DNA of 64,000 nt from positions 8,789,452-8,853,451 of the forward strand of contig OU862933.1 of NCBI GenBank assembly GCA_917880885.1, given 5' to 3'. The translations under genes were made by a program, and so were the position numbers. Position 1 is the stretch's first letter; each line of letters begins with the position of its first letter. Positions 21,163 to 30,824 of the stretch are shown here, in pieces. Origin of the DNA: Limnephilus marmoratus (Eukaryota; Arthropoda; Insecta; Trichoptera; Limnephilidae). The notes below the pieces were generated by a model. The model did no database searches. It worked only from the letters and a program-made list of their open reading frames with translations, and was not told the origin of the DNA.

Positions 21163-22046
21163 TTAAGATGAAAGAGTATTTTTTGTTTAGCATACCTAAA
21201 CAAATTAGGTTTAAAAAAAGAACTTTTTTTCTACCATTTAATTTATGTTATTATTTGTTAATAATGTTCAAATGGGTGATACCAACTATTTCTTTTTTTT
21301 AATATTATTTACGAAGCGATTTACGATTACGATTTCAAAAAGCATAAATAATTTATTTGAAATAAGGGGTGATAATTATGTTATGTTTATTTTTAGTTCA
21401 AATATCTGAGACTGAATTAGTCTAATATTATGATTTAAAAATAAAGGCTGATTGATTAAGATTGACTATTTTTTTCCACGAAAAATGACCTTATATGGAA
21501 GTTTCGGTTTCGGTTTCGGTTTCGGCCGAGACCGAAGACGAAACTCGGTTTCGGTTTCGGTTTCGGCCGTAAAAACTAGTTTCGGTCGGACACTACGGGT
21601 TAGTGATACATTTAAAAAAAATCATTCTCAATTATGTTGAGTTTGTAAAACTAAGACAACATAATCATGCGCCACCGCGCATATTCAGTATAATTCATTC
21701 ATTTTGTTTGTTGAAAAGGTGGCTAATTACTAATTACCTGAAAGTACAGTTTTTGTTTCATAATTGATCGTCCTATTAAAATGATTATTTTTATTGCATG
21801 GCGTTATGGATATTAACTTTTACGATGGCCATTAGCGGGCTCCGAGTCTGGCTACTTCACACGTACCTATCTACCTACTACCTACAAGTCTACCGACTTA
21901 CAACAACTATCAGTTCCTATTATTATTAGATCGTTGTGTCAAAACCGAAAAACAGTAGAGTCTCGATTGAACACATTTGCTTTAACCCGGTTTATTTGAA
22001 CCGAGTATCCCCTAAACCGTTCAGTTAAACTGTTGAAAACAATAAA

Positions 22047-22365
22047 TTTGGTAGGCGAGTGTGGTGGCTAACCAACATTTTTGCCAAAGGTCACCCCAAG
22101 TGATTGGCTATGTTTGGTGACTTAGCAGAGGTGCCTGGGTTTGCGGTGTTAGGTTTGTCTTGGTCAACACATACTGCATGGCGGGCCTGACCGGGAGACT
22201 GGTTGAGGGAGGCTTTTTGAACTCTCCAGCCGGAATCTCTCGTCACATCGCCTTGCACCGCAGTGGGAGGGATTGATTTATATGTCTGTCACTCATGGAC
22301 CCATGATCCATTGACTTCAGATTCCTATCCACCCCTCGTACCCTTTTCCTTCCTATAATTTGGAG
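22047..22365 (+). mobile_element. SINE S2, long form, 5' part (outer copy)
   Basis: Contains 'ggtcaccccaagtgattgg', 'ggtgacttagcagaggtgcc', the central 'gaactctccagccgg' block and 'cctcgtacccttttccttcc', where it is interrupted by another S2. It resumes at 22700. Confidence 0.8.
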
Positions 22366-22699
22366 GGCGGGCATGAGTACCGCCACCCTGGAACCTTTAT
22401 TGGATAACCAACACCTCTGCCACAGGTCACCCCAAGTGGTTCACTACGTTTGGTGATTTAGCAGGGGTGCCCGGGTCCATGGGGTGAGGTTTGTCTAGGT
22501 CTTGGAGGCGGATGACCTGACACACTGAAACCCATATCCCTACCCACCCCTTAAACCTTTTTCCTTCGTGGAACTCTCCTCTCCTTCTTTTTTTTTAAAA
22601 AAAATCCTCCACACAGCATCCCCAAAGATGACATAGGCCCTGAGGGAAATTATTTTCCTCTGGGCCTCCTGTGTGGAGCTCATGTAAAAAAAAAACTTT
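22366..22699 (+). mobile_element. SINE S2, short form, inserted in another S2
   Basis: A complete short-form copy from 'ggagggcgggcatgagtacc' to its 3' hairpin (GGCCCTGAGGGAAATTATTT..) and poly(A) at 22684-22693. It sits exactly in the pyrimidine-rich part of the outer S2 copy. Confidence 0.85.
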
Positions 22700-22797
22700 A
22701 TCTTCTTCCTTTCCGTAAAAAGGCCCACCACACAGTATCACGATAGTTGAATAGGCTCTATGTGATTTTTTTTTGTCAGGGCCTCCTGTGTGGAGCG
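22700..22797 (+). mobile_element. SINE S2, 3' part (outer copy)
   Basis: Resumes with 'cttcctttccgtaaaaaggc' and has the diverged outer arms 'caccacacag' / 'ctgtgtggag'. The LINE at 22798 follows directly. Confidence 0.65.
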
Positions 22798-23677
22798 TGT
22801 TCGACAATACCAGATGACATCCTATTTGCGATTTTCCGTACTGGGTTCCATGACCGGGTTTGTTCACATCAAGGTTCATCTTGGGGTAAAAATAATCTGG
22901 TTGAATTTAATGTTTCAAAGACCCAATCATGTCTGATTACGTCTAAAAGGGACCGAAATGAAAATCTAGTCTCTTTCAACGGAAGCAATCTTCCGAACAG
23001 GCCCTCCATTGATTAGCTTGATGTAACCCTAAGTGACCAGCTCAGGTATGGGGGCTCCATCGAAGCCAGAGTAAAGTTAGCCTCTCAAAAACTGGGCGTA
23101 CTGTACAGGGCCCGCAGATACTTTAATAGTACACAACTGCTAACCCTGTATAAATCACAAGTGCGCCCCACGGTTGAATTTGGCAGCCACCTCTGGTCTG
23201 GAGCTCCAAAATCCCTGAAAAATACCCTCAACTCTGTGCAGAAACGGGCGGTCCATTTGATAGATTCTCCCATCTTAACAGACGGATTACAATCTTTGGA
23301 GCACAGGCGTCGGGTGGGAATGCTATCCTTGTTCTACCGGTATTACAATGGAAGATGCTCCTAGGAACTAGCATCATTGATCCCTTTGGCACCGGTGCAT
23401 ATTCGGGAAACACGCCAAACGCGAGCCCAACATTTGTATACAGTTGACATTTGTCACATGAGAACAGGTCGTTTCTTCGACTCGTTCTTGTGTTCAACAG
23501 CTCGGCTGTGGAATGATTTGCCGGCCTCTGTGTTTCCTCCTTCCTACAACATGGGTCTCTTCAAGACCAATGTTAATTCCTTCCTCTCCTCAAAAAGACC
23601 CTCCACACAGCATCCTAGATGACATTGGCCCTGAGGGAAATTATTTTCCTCAGGTGGAGTTAATGTAAAAAAAAAAT
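22798..23677 (+). pseudogene. CR1/Jockey-type LINE, C-terminal part of ORF2 (family L-d)
   Basis: From about 22880 one frame reads through the region after the reverse-transcriptase catalytic core: LVEFNVSKTQSCLIT, YRARRYFNSTQLLTLYKSQV, VEFGSHLWSGAPKSL, then RHRRVG-like, RTGRFFDSFLCSTARLWNDL and FPPSYNMGLFKTNVNSFL. Two in-frame stops break it (TAG 23015-23017 and TAG 23362-23364), so it is dead though otherwise well kept. The 3' UTR (23595-23670) is the CTCCACACAG...GGCCCTGAGGGAAATTATTT hairpin end also found in S2 SINEs. Sister copies: 42905-43105, 48675-48868 with 49488-49520, and 55820-56770. Confidence 0.85.
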
Positions 23678-23689
23678 CTTGATCTAGTT

Positions 23690-24670
23690 TTTCTTAAAGG
23701 GTCTCGACTTAACCAGGTTCTTCGAAAATAGTTTTGCTAAACCGGGTTCATATTCAGCAGGTTGTTATTTTTTAATTTTTTTTTTATTTTTATTAATAAT
23801 TTTTTTGTTACATAAATAAAAATATTACAAAAAACATTTCTTTTGATAAGAAGTAAAAAAAATAAAATAAAATATGTAGCTAACAACAAAAAAAGATATT
23901 ACAATATTATACATATATGTATGGTAACAAAAAAAATCCCACATCGCCAGTTCGTGGGTATACTTAAGTTTTTTTTTATGCAGTTAAGATACAACATAGC
24001 AAATTAAACTTTAAATTAGTAAATTGAAACATAATTATGTTTTAACATATTTATAGAACAAATAATTCCGTATTTAAAAAACAAAGTTAAGAAAAAACAT
24101 ATATATATGAAAAACAAAAAAGGTTAAATAAAAATTAGGGATTTGTAAAGTTATAACAGGTAAGATGTTATAGCAGGTAGGTATTTGTGTATTTATTTAT
24201 TATTAACTATTGACCTTTTGTTTTCCAAACACCCGTTTTGGGTTTAACGGTGTTCAGTTTAAACGGCTTTTTTCATCTATCCGAGTAAATCGAGAGGCTT
24301 ATGTGAGCTCATTAATTAAAATCATTATTTCGAATTAACTAACTAACTAACAAAAACAGTATTACCATTGTTGGTAACACGGACAGAGGAAGAAATGATA
24401 CATTTATTACACTAAGGAACTGGTTTTAATCCAGTTTTTTTTTTTGGTTTTGTTTTATGGATTCATATCTCCTCATGAACATGGTTTTATCGGATTGTTA
24501 AATCTGTGCCGTACATAGGTAGACGTATAACCACTAATTTTCTAATTGCTTTTTTTGAACAAAGTACATATTATTATTATTTGACTTGATTTATTTAATA
24601 ACTCAAATCGTCAAGTGATTTACTATAAATACGTTACATGAATATAATAAAAATAATTTGAAATTCGATA
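23690..24670. other. AT-rich stretch, no gene
   Basis: Two small blocks (23690-23760 and 24215-24305) may belong to the pogo-like element. The rest is A/T-rich with homopolymer runs. Confidence 0.4.
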
Positions 24671-24674
24671 TCCG

Positions 24675-25192
24675 TTTAATCTTCTTCTTTGCGTGCCGTA
24701 TCAGGTCCCTCCGACGATGGCGATCACTCTTGAAAACGTCTCTCTGTCTTGCGCTTCTCCACACTTCTAATGCCGGTCCACTCTCGTATATTTCGCAGCC
24801 AAGACATTTGTCTCCTAACAGGCCCTCGGCGACCCTCTATCTTGCCTTTCAATATTAAATGGAGCAAGTGATACTTCTCCCCTCGAAGTACATGACCCAG
24901 ATATGAAATTTTCCTGATTTTAATTAATGTAAGCAGTTCTTTATCTGCTCAAGCCCGCCTGAGAATTTCTGTGTTGGTGATCATGTCGGTCCATGGGACC
25001 TTGAGCATTCTCCGGTGAAGCCACATTTCAAAAGCCTCTAACCTGTTCATGGTGTTTACTTTCAAGGTCCATGTTTCACATCCATACAGCAAGACTGACC
25101 ACACATAACATTTTAGCATTCTCTGCCTTAGTTTTAAGCTGATATTGTCATTGCAGAAGAGGTATTTCATTTTAATTAACGTAGTTCTTGCT
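24675..25192 (-). pseudogene. RTE-type LINE L-b, 3' part (split by insertion)
   Basis: Minus frame with MLKCYVWSVLLYGCETWTL and RLEAFEMWLHRRMLKVPWTD, nearly the same as 15140-15750 but with the Glu retained. An AAG-type tail is at 24675. The 5' continuation is displaced to 25503 by an insertion carrying a 10-bp target duplication. Confidence 0.9.
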
Positions 25193-25502
25193 AATGAGGA
25201 GGTTCTTCAAAGAATCGAAGGGGGAAGGCACCTGCTCAGGACCTTGTCCGAAAGGCGCGCAAGATGGATCGGCCATGCAATAAGACAAGAAGACCTCTTG
25301 CATGCCATAATGGAGGGTATGACCGAGGGGACAAACGCTAGGGGACGCCCACGCCGAGAGTACCTGGAGTACCTGCTGGTGGACGTGCGCTGCTTATCAT
25401 ATGCAGACTTCAAAAGAGCCGCACAAGACAGGGAAGAGTGGAAGAAACGAATAGATGAAATTGCTGCAAACCAATCCCAGGATTGAAACCAGAGAGAGAG
25501 AG
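25193..25502 (+). pseudogene. RTE-type LINE insertion (family L-c) inside L-b
   Basis: The plus frame carries RRARWIGHAIRQEDLLHAIM, NARGRPRREYLEYLL and REEWKKRIDEIAANQSQD up to a stop at 25484-25486, then a (GA)n tail. This is the C-terminal end of an RTE-type ORF2, with the usual 'R-R-x-W-x-G-H' and 'G-R-P-R' signatures. The 10 bp AGTTCTTGCT at 25183-25192 are repeated at 25503-25512, a clear target duplication. The frame is undamaged but only about 97 codons long. Confidence 0.92.
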
Positions 25503-25690
25503 AGTTCTTGCTGCTTCAATTCTGCACCTAACTTCTAAATTTGGGTCAAGAGTCTCCGTGAGAATACTGCCGAGGTATCTAAATCTTTCCACCTTTTCGA
25601 CATTGCAACTATTTAACTGTATCACTGATTCAGAGTGTGAATAACCTTTATGGTTTCGTTTAATAGAACAAGCAAAAGATCCCATAAAAC
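25503..25690 (-). pseudogene. RTE-type LINE L-b, 5' part of the split copy
   Basis: Minus frame with VIQLNSCNVEKVERFRYLGS and ILTETLDPNLEVRCRIEAAR, a block found just before the CYVWSVLLYG region in RTE proteins. It joins 24675-25192 once the L-c insertion is removed. Confidence 0.85.
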
Positions 25691-25699
25691 AAATTTAAT

Positions 25700-25810
25700 G
25701 AAAGTCAAACATACCCTGGGTATGAAAAACCTGACAATATTTAAATACTTTCTCCTACCTTCATCATAAGCGGAAAGCGTTGACTGAACAATGATGGAGA
25801 ACTTCGCTAG
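25700..25810 (-). mobile_element. SINE S4, decayed
   Basis: Minus-strand similarity to the S4 body: 'acctgacaatattt', 'tctccta', 'aagcggaaa' and 'gatggagaac' in the order seen at 52385-52500. The head is not convincing. Confidence 0.4.
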
Positions 25811-25879
25811 AAGAAATGGTGGCAACCCGACGCATTTTTCAATCACAGCTACCAAAAAATATGTGGTGTATACGTACAT

Positions 25880-26310
25880 ACGATATTATTTTACGGAATG
25901 GAAGCATCAAAGCAGCTTACTGAAGAACTAATTAGGCGACTTGAGGCATTCGAGATGTGGATCTACAGAAGTATACTTAAATAAGCTGGATGGACAGGGT
26001 TACAAACGAAGATGTTATGGTTCGGATGAAAAAGAAAAGGAAGTAATTAAAAATATAAAAATCCTAAAACTTCAATATATTGGACATGTGATGAGACATC
26101 CAGAGTAGTATGAGATCCTGCATCACATAATGCAGGGAAAGATTGGCGGAAGACGGGACCCTGGAAGAAGGAGAACCTCATGGCTGAAAAACCTGAGACA
26201 ATGGTTTGGCCAGTCTATCGTGGAGCTGTTCCGGGCCACAGTAAACAAAGTCCGCATAGCCAACATGATAGCCAACGTCCGTTGAACGGACAGGGCACAA
26301 GAAGAAGAAG
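25880..26310 (+). pseudogene. RTE-type LINE L-a, 5'-truncated, with 10-bp target duplication
   Basis: Homologous to 35204-35780 through 'aactaattaggcgacttgag', 'ggatggacagggttacaaac', 'tggctgaaaaacctgagaca' and the end 'ccaacgtccgttgaacggac', followed by an AAG tail. The same 10 bp, ATACGTACAT, flank it (25870-25879 and 26311-26320). A stop (aaataagctgg) and deletions break the frame. Confidence 0.9.
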
Positions 26311-26319
26311 ATACGTACA

Positions 26320-27330
26320 TGTGTGAGTGTATGTGTATGTCTAATGTCCACGTGCATGTGCATATATGTATCTGAGTTGTGTTATTAGTGGAGCGTTGTG
26401 AGCGCGCACTGATTAAATTACCAGTAATGTTTTTCTTCAAAGACGGCAGGGAGTCAAAAAATATGTTGAGAGGTGCGTTAGTGCAAAGATCGTTGAATGT
26501 GCTAGCTTCAGAATTGTTAACCCTCGACCACGGAGGCCGTTAATTCCATCAGCGTCACAATACTCTCCAAATTCAATGTTTCCACCGGATCTAGATGATT
26601 ACTAACAAAACTACAATAATGTCTTTTCGGATAACAGATTCGCCCAAAAAAAAAATGGATAAATGGACATATGGCCAAAGACTTTGTCCGTTACATTTTA
26701 TTTTCAATATTGGCAACGGATTTTAACCCTTAACCTCTTCATCAGCTCAGCACGCTTACTCGTTTTGTTTTCAAATCATAGAGGCTATCAAATAATAATA
26801 ATTATCGCCAAAGGTCATTCATGTCATCCCAAAAAAACACGTGATGTCCAACAACTGGGCATTTGTAATCAAAGAAATTTGCCGAGTCATGATTTTCTTA
26901 TTGGATGCTGCGTGGAGCATTGTTTCATCTGCAATACAATGGACACCGGCAACAAATCATCACTGCGGTCAATTAAACGCAGCAAGGAAAGATATCCTCT
27001 GAGATTAGTACTTATCAATTCATCAAACATGTACGATGATAGCAACACTTCATCACTAAATTTGCTGCTTTAGAAGTCAGCTATCATCGCAATGTGGTGG
27101 TGCGCTACTAGAAGTAGGTATATTTACGTGTTGTATGTTTGTGTTTATATAATGTAAATTAAAGATTAAAATATGTACATCAATGTTCAATTTCTTTCTA
27201 TCTCTACACGGAAAAGTGTTTTGTATCGATGCAAAACTCGGAAAACAATAAAAGCGTCCATGGGCCAATTCCCCTTTAACATGCTCGTGTGCTTAAGAAC
27301 TGATTATACCTAAGTAGTATGAACTATACT
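26320..27330. other. no confident feature; scrap of SINE S1 head
   Basis: A TG-rich microsatellite-like stretch at 26320-26380. An S1 head scrap (minus) lies at 26521-26541 (ctcgaccacggaggccgtta). The 136-codon plus frame 26663-27073 has no recognisable domain, so I do not call it a gene. Confidence 0.35.
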
Positions 27331-27336
27331 GATACC

Positions 27337-27545
27337 TTTTTTCGTTATTTGTTTTTGGGGTGTTATGCCGTGTTGCGCTACCTCCTTCTTTAGTCAACGT
27401 TTCGGACATCGTTGCAGTGTCTACCGGATCACATATCTACCGGATCTGCCGGATCTGCCCTGATGATGGACACTGCAACGATATCCAACGGTAACAACGG
27501 TAGCGCAACACGGCATAACACCCCAAAAACAAATAACGAAAATGC
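27337..27545. mobile_element. foldback element with split hammerhead-like core
   Basis: About 50-bp inverted arms (cgttatttgtttttggggtg at 27342 against its complement ending at 27540) continue inward as a second matched block (gacatcgttgcagtgtc / gacactgcaacgatatc). The plus arm has CTGATGA at 27460-27466 with a GGACA stem but lacks GAAA. The minus arm has the stem and GAAAC (27403-27399) but lacks CTGATGA. Together they give the pieces of a hammerhead ribozyme. One arm recurs alone at 37828-37880. I infer a Penelope-type terminal repeat pair. Confidence 0.6.
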
Positions 27546-27549
27546 CTTT

Positions 27550-28100
27550 GGCCGTGAAAATCTTAAACGTATCTATACTGATAACTTTTATTGAATACTG
27601 GTGTTATGTATACTATACTGATATTATACTATATTGATTTTTTTCTTATTAATATCGCAGTAATTGGTAATTAACCTCCATTTTTTCACAAATTAAGATA
27701 TGATAAAGATGTACTGCCTTTATTTATTTATGCAAAAGCCCTCTGGGCGTATAATAAAACAAATAAATAAATATGAATGTTACTTTTCAGCAGTTTTCAA
27801 ATACCTACATGTTACCACAAAACCTTATATGAATTTTTGTCTTCGATTGAATCTACTACATTTAAGAAAATGGACTAGGGTAATTTACTAATCGTAAATA
27901 AGTTAAAGTTTTTGATGTGGATATGATTTTTAAATAGAAAAAAAAACACTACAAATCATAGTGTTTAATGGCTTTCGCTCATGGATAAACCGAAAATTGG
28001 TTAGCAACTCAGTTCACGGCACAGCTCAATTTATCAACCTCCTTAACAAAACCTTAGATCTCACATATCGCATTTCAGTCTAAAATTTGACAGGCAGTGG
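27550..28100. other. no feature recognised
   Basis: AT-rich. Recurrent 'tatactgata' strings at 27320, 27575 and 27612 flank the foldback; no gene is seen. Confidence 0.4.
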
Positions 28101-28103
28101 GCC

Positions 28104-28117
28104 GCTACCATGGCAAC
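28104..28117. promoter_or_regulatory. X-box-like (RFX) motif
   Basis: GCTACCATGGCAAC fits the RFX X-box consensus RYYNYY-N(1-3)-RRNRAC at every position. A second half-site, ATAGCAAC, lies 20 bp on. It sits in a CpG-richer island (28090-28190) within AT-rich DNA. Such sites mark ciliary-gene promoters in animals, but no neighbouring gene is visible. Confidence 0.35.
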
Positions 28118-28808
28118 CCTACCATGTCAACATAGCAACTGAAACGCGACGGCGCGGCGACCAGCACTGTGTGCGGACCGCCAATTTAATTCACAAGTTC
28201 CTTTCCTGTGGATAGCGATTGAGTCGTCAACTGTTTTTTTTTTCAGTTTCAGGTACTTACATATGTATTATGAGACAGTAGACAGCACAAAATATTATCA
28301 GTAATAATACATAACCAACCAAAAGTTCCACGCAAGTAAAAAAAAAAGCTAATGGGAATCAAACATAAATTTGGGTAGGTTGAAATTTCGTTTATCTATT
28401 AACGCGTTGATCTTTTGAACTCAACTATTAAATTGCCAATTATTTTATAATCACACAAACGATTCGGCATTTATTTCTACGAACAAAAAGACAGCATGAT
28501 TGGTATAATTCACCATTTAACACACCTTATTATATGAACGTATTGCTTCCTCTTGTAAATAATTAATATTATTAAGGTGTGACGCCCATTGATAAATTTC
28601 TGCAATAAACTTTAGATTAAAACCTGAGCTTTTATTGGTATAGAAATGATTTCAGAACATGATATTGAACTACCTACTTCTAGTATTTCCTATAATAAAC
28701 TTGCGTTATTCATTTTATGAGGAATTAAAGTAAAGGAATTCATAATATACTCTTTCATAGATGCCGCTAATTTAAATATTTTATTATTATTTTTTTAATT
28801 GATAAATC

Positions 28809-28895
28809 TGATTTCCGGTCAACTGCTCCGGCGTCGAAGTCCCATCGGTATCTTTTCACGGGAGATTTTTTCAATGTAGATGAGTGTTTCAGGCT
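28809..28895 (+). mobile_element. SINE family S5, rearranged copy
   Basis: The plus body 'atcttttcacgggagatttt', 'ttcaatgtaga' and 'tttcaggctaataa' matches 29555-29620. Its first 20 bp (tgatttccggtcaactgctc) are the reverse complement of the S5 head, so the head is inverted or deleted. The MITE at 28896 cuts it. Confidence 0.55.
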
Positions 28896-29220
28896 AATAA
28901 TTCGTCGCCTCAGTTCTTAATTGTCCAAACGACCATTTTAGTTTTTGTTCAATCTCCACTTTAAAACTAAAAATAAAGCATAAAGAAGAATTAGTTTTTG
29001 TTCAATCTCCACTTTAAAACTAAAAATATAGTATAAAAAAGAATGGTTAATCTCTTAATTAAGAATTATTTAAACTAATCAGACCTTTGCCTTTACGGAA
29101 ATAGCTTTATCTTAAACACCTATCATAATGTTTTATTGAAATAATGAAAGAAAACCTTCACCTCCTATCAAATTTTCAAATGGTCGTTTGGACAATTAAG
29201 AACTAAGGCGACGAATTATT
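28896..29220. mobile_element. 325-bp MITE with about 43-bp inverted ends
   Basis: The ends 'aataattcgtcgcc..' and '..ggcgacgaattatt' continue inward as matched arms through 'gttcttaattgtccaaacga'. The inside holds a 53-bp tandem duplication (28940-28992 and 28993-29045). It interrupts an S5 SINE. Target duplication is ambiguous because the ends are AATT-palindromic. Non-coding. Confidence 0.75.
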
Positions 29221-29492
29221 ACTTATAATTGGTAACTATGCATAAAAATCTTGTCTTAAACATTAGTTTATCAATTATAAAAATAAAAATTAATATTTGA
29301 AGAGTTAAAGTATTTCACCAAAAAATGTATCTAGACATAATTTGTCTCGACGCCACCTAGTGGGTGATTTAGCACTTACAATGCCTTTCTCATATAAAAT
29401 AAAGTTGGTTGTTAGCAGGCGGAAAAATGTAATAAGCAGTAATTGTTGAATGAAACACTAGTATATATTGCATTATTTGGCAGGCAGGAGAT

Positions 29493-29625
29493 AAGCCGAC
29501 GTAGCACAGTGGACAGAGCAGTTGACCGGAAATCAGAAGGACGCGGGTTCCAGTCCCATCGGCGGCATGTATCTTTTCTCGGGAGATTTTTTCAATGTAG
29601 ATTTCAGGCTAATAATTAATACGTA
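29493..29625 (+). mobile_element. SINE family S5 with complete tRNA-like head
   Basis: A-box-like 'gtagcacagtggacagagc' and B-box 'gggttccagtccc' are properly spaced, followed by the S5 body ending 'tttcaggctaataattaata'. The S2 3' fragment follows directly. Confidence 0.75.
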
Positions 29626-29627
29626 TA

Positions 29628-29776
29628 ATAATTCTTTCCTCTCTCCTCTCATATTCCTTCTCAGAACTTCCTCTCCTTCATTTTCTTAAAATACCCTCTA
29701 CACAGCATCCCTAAAGATGACATAGGCCACACGGGAATTTTTCCCTCAGGGCCTTCTGTAATTTGTAAAAAAAAAA
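29628..29776 (+). mobile_element. SINE S2 or LINE L-d 3'-end fragment
   Basis: Pyrimidine-rich zone, then diverged 3' hairpin sequence (ctctacacagcatccctaaa) and a run of 14 A. The stretch is shared by S2 and L-d, so its parent cannot be told. Confidence 0.65.
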
Positions 29777-29849
29777 AAAATCTTTTATAAATTCCTTTGA
29801 TTATTTAAGCCGCCGCTACCCGAATTTCTACCGATTTCTTACATAACCC

Positions 29850-30822
29850 CCTTAAAGTCCTTTAACCAGCCAGCGGCCGAGAATCCAAATTCCGTCGAAA
29901 GATGTTCATATGATCATACAGGGCTGTTCAAATGAGAAAGATTAATTATTCTTCGTACCAGCTTTTTTAAATTATAACTCAATATCGATTTTATTTCATT
30001 CAAAATTTGCTTTAATTTATACCCTCATCCAATAATGCTGAAAGGCGTAATGATAAAACTTTTGAAATTATGTACTTTTGGTAATTATTTTTTGATCATA
30101 GGTATTAATAATTTTATAGGTATCAATAATGTCTAAGCAAACTAAGAATTTTAAAAAAAATCATGAATATATTAGTTTGTAAGACCGTAAATAAATAGAC
30201 AAATATATACAAATATGAAGTATTTTCGTCACAAAACACGTGCGCGGATATTTTTCCTAATGATTTTATTTAAACTAAAATAAAAATTCTGAAACATAGC
30301 TTTCCCAGATAGTTTATTGATTTATTTTACTGCATGATTATACGATTTGAAATGTCTGTTGTATAACACAAAATTTTGTTTGAAAAATTAAAAATCTGCC
30401 AACGACCTATGGTATAACGGTATAACCTTAATATACTAAAAATAAACATTTTTTCTCAAAATTTAAAAATATCCTACTAGATAAAGAACATTCATTAGAA
30501 ATCAATTTATATTTTTTGGTGGAAAAGAGTCATACGTTTAAAATTTGATTTAAAAATGACATATTTCGGGTTTTCTCTGCCTCTTAAAAAATTGAAGTTT
30601 TAAGCTCTTAAAAAAAATACATGTTATTTTATAAGATAATATCTATACATTCCCCATACCAAAATGCAAATTATATGAAATTCCCTCGATAGACAAAATC
30701 GCCAAGTATGCTTCAAAAATGATTATAACCACATTTGTTTAAGTTATTTTACAAGTTATAAGTATGTATGAAAAAATTCACAGTGTTTCTTTAAATACTG
30801 TTTTAGACAACCCCAAGAGATT
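29850..30822 (+). repeat. unclassified repeat R, copy 1 (about 970 bp)
   Basis: Matches 39190-39960 on the minus strand nearly throughout. Shared strings include 'aaccagccagcgg', 'gagaaagattaattattct', 'taattattttttgat' and 'tttattttactgcatgatta'. Its right part (30690-30815, 'aattcacagtgtttctttaa') also matches 34085-34250 on the minus strand. No long frame, no evident terminal repeat and no tRNA-like box. A DNA element or LTR internal region are both possible. Confidence 0.65.
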
Positions 30823-30824
30823 GT

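Larger units (their letters stand above)
19452..21595. mobile_element. 2.14-kb hAT-type element with nested insertions
   Basis: The ends are inverted repeats sharing TAGTGTCCGACCGAA. An identical 8-bp duplication, CGGGTTAG, flanks both sides (19444-19451 and 21596-21603), as expected for hAT transposition. Subterminal regions are rich in 'cggtttcggtttcgg' repeats. No transposase is visible; the interior holds inverted repeat G sequence (19720-20215), an S2 SINE split by a LINE fragment, and AT-rich filler. A non-autonomous element that collected insertions is the simplest reading. Confidence 0.85.
21953..24305. mobile_element. possible pogo/Tigger-like element carrying later insertions
   Basis: The left end starts CAGTAGAGTCTCGATTGAAC, the style of pogo/Tigger ends (CAGTAGAACCTCGATTATCC is frequent in insects). 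Near 24280-24300 a weak reverse-complement match (CTCTCGATTTACTC in minus) may be the other end. Between them, 21973-22046, 23690-23760 and 24215-24290 share 'aaccgg'/'taaaccg' motifs, while 22047-23680 is clearly later SINE and LINE material. Target TA duplication is not clear. Confidence 0.35.

Noticed and set aside
26663..27073. 136-codon plus frame with several cysteines
   Set aside because: No recognised domain, no codon-use signal, and no splice or promoter context; a gene call would be guesswork.
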